Source of the DNA: Diadema setosum
Taxonomy: Eukaryota > Echinodermata > Echinoidea > Diadematoida > Diadematidae
Assembly (NCBI RefSeq): GCF_964275005.1
Contig: NC_092696.1
Coordinates: forward strand, 29,858,953 to 29,922,952
Direction: 5' to 3'
Length of the DNA stretch: 64,000 nucleotides
Shown: piece by piece, positions 39,601-45,600 of the stretch
How positions within the stretch are numbered: position 1 is the stretch's first letter
How the letters are laid out: each line of letters opens with the position of its first letter
Notes under the pieces: model-generated
Seen by the model: only the letters and a program-made list of their open reading frames with translations
Told to the model about the DNA's origin: nothing
Databases searched by the model: none
Made by a program: the position numbers and the translations under genes

Positions 39601-42600
39601 CAAATCATTGTGACGAAGAACAGAGACATAATGATAATAAAAAATCAAGGTATCATACAGGAGGATCCCTAGTAAGCCGACCTTAATATTGGGGCATCGT
39701 TCACAAATAAATAGACAAAAAGTTTCAACCAACTGTCGGCTTACTGAACTACAGGAAAAACAAACTAGCTTTACACAACAAATCAGTTACACAACAAAAC
39801 ATGTACGGTCATTTACACATGATACTGTGATGCTAAGAAAGAAATAAAAACAGAAGAAGGGGACAGCGATAATGAAAGATGGTTAGAAAGAACAGGAGAG
39901 AGAGAAATAGAAAGACTCCTCCTTCACTGTGTAATAATACACTGTTCAAATACAATACTATTACAGTTGCATTCACCCTGTTGCTAAGTAACGGCTAGGT
40001 GAAACCACGTACGGACCAGTTACTTACATCCAGTTATGCGAAAAGCATATCTGAGACAAGTGACTGAACCTGTCTGAATATATCTTCTACAAGTGAAAAT
40101 TTAGTTTGTCATAGAAAACGCAGTCAACAAAAGTCTGACTTTGTTTGAAACTTGGCGGTTGCCATGGTAACGCCTTTGTAGAAACAGTTTTTTTCGGATT
40201 ATCTTTAACGTAATAATATGTCAAATGTGACCGTGCACCTCAAAACGAACATAAAGTCGCACACACTGATTCTGCGTGAGGACTGAAAATAAGTGAAATG
40301 GGTCAACCTAGCCGAACTTGACTTTTTCATATTTTTTGAAAGAGCGGGTCTTCCTTTACATTATGCTAAAATTTGGTATCATAAAACGGGCAGGAAAGTG
40401 TGTTTTTTTAGCAGTTTATCTCGAACATTTTTTGTAGAATAGTGTGATTAGGTGTGTCTTTAGAATCCCTTTTTCATTTCTGAAAAACCTTGTCCACACT
40501 CTTCACCTTCAACTCTAATACCTTTTGAAAGGATAGCGCTAATGCTTTCAAAGTTGGCATTAATTATGGACAGAATGTGTTAATGAGGTATGCTTAATTT
40601 CAGTTTAATTTGATAATTCCTTCATTGTTGTTACTCTGGTGGTTTACCTCCTGTTTTTTGTCCCATTCATCGCACAGCCAGCACGGTTTGGAAAAGATTA
40701 AGCGCTTGGATAGGCACTGTACTTCAGAGCCTTTTTTCTCAGTTCACACTTTTCCTGAGTTTGTGCTTTCTTTCCAATATTTAGATAGGTTAGGAGAGTC
40801 CTTTTGATTTGAGTTATACATCATTTTAAAGCTTAAAGTCTGTTCTTTCAGAATATGTTTTTCACTAAAAATTCATGTCTGGCGACTTTTTGTTTGTTTT
40901 GAGGTGCAGGGTCACAAATAGGACAGTTGCTATGACACCAAAAAAGGATACAATGTCTCTTTGCTAAAAATTGTTTCAAATGTAAACCTTCCTCTCTGAC
41001 ACAAAACTATTATATTTCTTTTACATAGTTGTCTCTACTATCTTGATTTCTCTGTTTGCTGTGAAACTTGTGATATGAAAACAGTCTCAGATATGTCATT
41101 GTAGCAATTCTAATAAGTAATGTCATGCTGTATCAAAAGAAACAATTGGAAGGTAAATTGTTCTTGTGAAAAAAATGAGCAATATTACGTAAACATGCTC
41201 TGACTAATAACATTGATATACTTAATGTGTCATGTTATATTTCTTTAAAGCAAACGGTTTGATTGCATTCCGTCTCAGTTATTCACCACCACGATTATTC
41301 TTGAAATTGGCTTAATTGCTAGCATTATAGTCAATATCACACTATGATGTTGTGACGAACTATCACTGACATGTCCTTTTGGTCTCCTTCTTTTCAGATA
41401 GCTTGAGTGTCAAAGCTTATTCTCTTTCCCTAATTCATATTATAGCTTTCCCCTCTCAGTAATAACGACATGAAATGAGACAGATGTTACTTACAGCTTA
41501 TCGTCACGACAGTGGAATTTTCAAAACTTGGGGAATTCTTCAGCACCACCAGACAATAGTAACGACCCTCATCTGCCACCTCCAAGCTGCTGATGACAAG
41601 GCTGAAGTTCTTGTCCATGTCGAACCGTTCCTCCCTGCTAAAAAATTCTCCATCGATGAATTCAGCTTTCGCCGTCCTCTGCTGCTGATCTGAGATTTTC
41701 TCCTTGACCCACTGTACAACGAGAGGCTCCTTCTTGATGTCACACCGCAACAGCACGTCTTCTCCTTTCCATCCTTTAACGTTGGGGGCAGTACCTACCA
41801 CTGACGCTATACGGCAGAAATTTGAGTTCGCGTGATTGTATACAGTGCACTCCCGTTATAACGAAATGCTCAGGACCGGCGCTTTTCTTATGTTATAACG
41901 AAATTTCGTTATAACCGAACAAATACAATATATAACGAAAACAAGGAAACCACGCATATATATCACATTATGTTTGCTGAATACTCATCATACACTGGAA
42001 AGTTATGTGAAATGTGATGGGATAACTGTATTACAATAATAAACGCAAGTTCCACTCAGAAAGTGTGTGTGGCACAAGGAGCGAACACACAGTGGTGTGA
42101 AGCGTTCACCCATGCAGAGACGCTATAAATGCTTGTTCCGCTACGTATTTTCGAAAGCAATTCGCATTTCGTTATAACGGAGCACATTTCTTTTCTTTTT
42201 CTTTGTCTGTGGCGCTCGGAAAAGACTTCGTTATAACGAAAATTTCGCTATAACCGTGTTCGTTATAAGCGATTTTTGTGCCATAGACTTTAATGGTGAT
42301 AATTTTGGGACCAGAAGATTTACTTCGTTGTAACGAAATTTCGTTATAACAGTGTTCGTTGTAACGGGAGTGCACTGTACATGTTTTAAACTTTACATGT
42401 GACTTTCAGCTTTAAATTCATTGTAAGCATAATACCTGTCTTCATGCCCTCTCCCCCAGAAAGTGGGGGAGGTGCAGCAAGAAGATCAGAATGTTTTTTT
42501 TTGTTGTAGTTTTTAGTTTAATTTTTTTTTGCTTTTGCTTATTTTGATACCCCAGTTTGTCTTGTATTACTAGCGAAAAGTTGTTCACTCAATGTCCTTC

Positions 42601-45600
42601 TTACGCTTCCAATTATTCAAATGTAAAGGCTATACAGATGAAAATTTCCTTACCCATACGTAACTAAAGGTTTAAAACTGAGGATGAGTTGAGACATATT
42701 TTAAAGGTGAAGTTAAAATATTTTGTCCGAGAGAATGGAAACTAAAAAATCTTTGATAGCCTCAATCAAAATAATCGATGTTGTCTTAATGAACATATGT
42801 GACCTTGCACCTCAAAACGAACATAAAGTCGCACACACTGATTTTGCGTGAGGACTGAAAATAAGTGAAATGGGTCAACCTAGCCGAACTTGACTTTTTC
42901 ATATTTTCTTAAAGAGCGGGTCTTCTTTTACATAATGCTACAATTTGGGATCATAAAACGGGCTGGAAAGTGTGTTTTTTTAGCAGTTTATCTCGAACAT
43001 TTTTGGTAGAAAAGTGTGATTAGGTGTGTCTGTAGAATCCCTTTTTCTTTTCTGAAAAACCTTGTCCACACTCTTCACTTTCAACTCTAATAACTTTTGA
43101 AAAGATAGTGCTACTGCTTTGAAAGTTAGCATTAATTATAGACAGAATGTGTTAATGAGGCATGCTTAATTTCAGTTTAATCTGATAATCCCTTCATTGT
43201 TGTTACTCTGGTGGTTTACTTCCTGTTTTTTGTCCCATTCGTCGCACAGCCAGCACAGATTAGTAAAGATTAAGCGCTTGAATAGACACTGTATACTTCA
43301 GAGCCTCTTTTCTCAGTTCACACTTTTCCTGAGTTTGTGCTTTCTTTCCAATATTTAGATAGGTTAGGAGAGTCCATTTGATTTGAGTTATACATCATTT
43401 TAAAGCTTAAAGTCTGCTCTTTCAGAATATGGTCTTAACTAAAAATTCATGTCTGGCGACTTTTTGTTTGTTTTGAGGTGCAGGGTCACATATAACATTG
43501 TTTTCTTCTCAGCCATTTGCTTAGGGTGATCATAAAGATAGGATGTAACGATTAGAAATTAACCAACAGTGTCCTCAACAGAAAGTCAAAATATTGTCCG
43601 GAAAAAAAAATCGTAAAGTTATCGACATGTTAACAAATAAATCCTAATTACCATCAATAGTTTTATAATTCACAGTTGAAGCACCATGAATATTCAATTG
43701 AAAATCATTAAATAACAAACAAACAGACACACGTACACACGCGAATAAACGTTAAACGAGACTGGGACGACGACAATAATAGAAAAAGACTTAAAGACAA
43801 GACAGAATGAGAACATAACAAGAAAAAAAAAAAAAACAACGGACAGAAAGGCAAAAAAGAGCCAGCGAACCTCGACAGAACAATTTCGAGAAAAAAAATG
43901 GGACCGTGAAAAGACTACGAAAATATAGAGAAACAGAGAGAAGTAGAGATGTAGCATAATTAAAATCAAATCTACTCTGTAAGCGAACAGTGTAAGTGTA
44001 TCAGGACAACAGGGACGAGAAAATACGTGACAGTTATTTGTTACCAAATTTTTCGATAAGAACAAGTTGTTTTTATGGCAGTGAAGTTTATATTATGTGG
44101 TGACTATATCACTAGACTAATGATTCAGACGTTTGCACAGCATGCATGCATTTTCTGAATGTGATAATTTATACGAATGGATCTGTGAGACTTTTTTTCA
44201 GACACACTTCGATTCTGCGGAATGAAAATAGAGGCACCGACTCAAAAGATGGTGCTGGGAGAGGGAAGGAGAAATAAGGGATACGTGACGGGCTTACAAC
44301 TATAAAGAGCGCAGAAAATGAGGGAAGAGGGTATCAAATAATTATTATGAAGAAAAGGGATTCGCCCCCCCCCCCCCAAAAAAAAAAGAAAAGAAAAAAG
44401 AGAAGAAACAGAAACTATTGAAGAAAGAGACCAGAGTTCAAAATAGCCTAGATTGATGCATAAATAAGTCGTCAAAGCCCACGAGACGATTAGCCATACC
44501 AGGACAGTGAATCGTATAAAGCACCTGCAAAGATGGCATACTGAACTGCTGGCAGCGGAGTTGGCTACAATGTATCTATCTGTGAAAGCAGGTATACAGA
44601 GCGGGAAGTAAAATGAAGATGGAATGCGATATGGGATGTATTATAAAAGCGGAGCCAGCCTGGGAAGAAAAAAAAATGACGTGATTACAAAATACATGAT
44701 AATTTTTTTTTTTCTATAGCATCATTTTATCCAAAGAAACAGTTTCGATCTTGTTTTAAACGAATTCAATGAAGGCGCATATTTGATGTCCATAAAAAGG
44801 AAGTTGCAGAAACTTGGACCTGTATGGATAGCTGTCTAGCAAATGCTATTGGAGTTTCTTACTGTCTAGTTGGATGCTTATGATTTGTCAAATTATGATG
44901 ACACATGGAGTATAAAGACATCAGGCAGTTTTTGATTATAACTGTACAAAAAGTATCGTATTCCCATTTTAGCCTTATCTAAAGGCACGGGGCTTTTGAA
45001 ATAGTGAACGAAAAGTAATAACAAAATAGATTTCTTCTCGCAATCTTTGACCTGCTTAATTATCTCTTTTTGTTGGGTGCCTCCATTTTAATTCCGCAAA
45101 ATGGAAGTGTGCCTGAAAAAAAAAAGGTCTTACAGAACAATTCGTATACGTTATCACATTCAGAAAATAAACGCAAGCTGTGCAAACGTTTGAAATTATT
45201 AGTCAAGTAACATAATCACCACGTGATGTTTACGTCACTGCAATAAAGCAACTTATGGTTATCGATACGGTCTAGTTGGATGTTTATGATTTGTCAGATT
45301 ATGATGACACATGGAGTAAAAAGACATCAGGCAGTTTTTTATGGTAACTTTACAAAAAGTATCGTATCCCCATTTTAGCCTTATTTAAAGGCACGGGGCT
45401 TTTGAAACAATGAACGAAAAGTGATAAAAAAATATATTGCCTCTCACAATCTTTGACCTCCTTAATTATATGTATTCTATTGTAAAACACCTGCATTTCG
45501 CAAATGAAATTGCCTAAAAAATTATTTCTCATTAAAAAACTTGTAGTTGTAGACTTGTTTTTATCAAGACTGGACGTCCGTGGACATAGCGAGATAAAAG

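Noticed and set aside
40610..40807. Similar 60-80 codon plus frames (WFTSCFLSHSSHSQHG) repeated at 37.1, 40.6, 47.4, 57.3 and 59.0 kb
   Set aside because: They are the same stretch of the 690-bp inverted-repeat element in each copy; copies do not preserve a start or frame consistently.
43694..44065. 123-codon Phe/Leu/Val-rich frame as a membrane protein
   Set aside because: It comes from A-rich low-complexity DNA read on the other strand; no start context, splice signals or charged boundaries.
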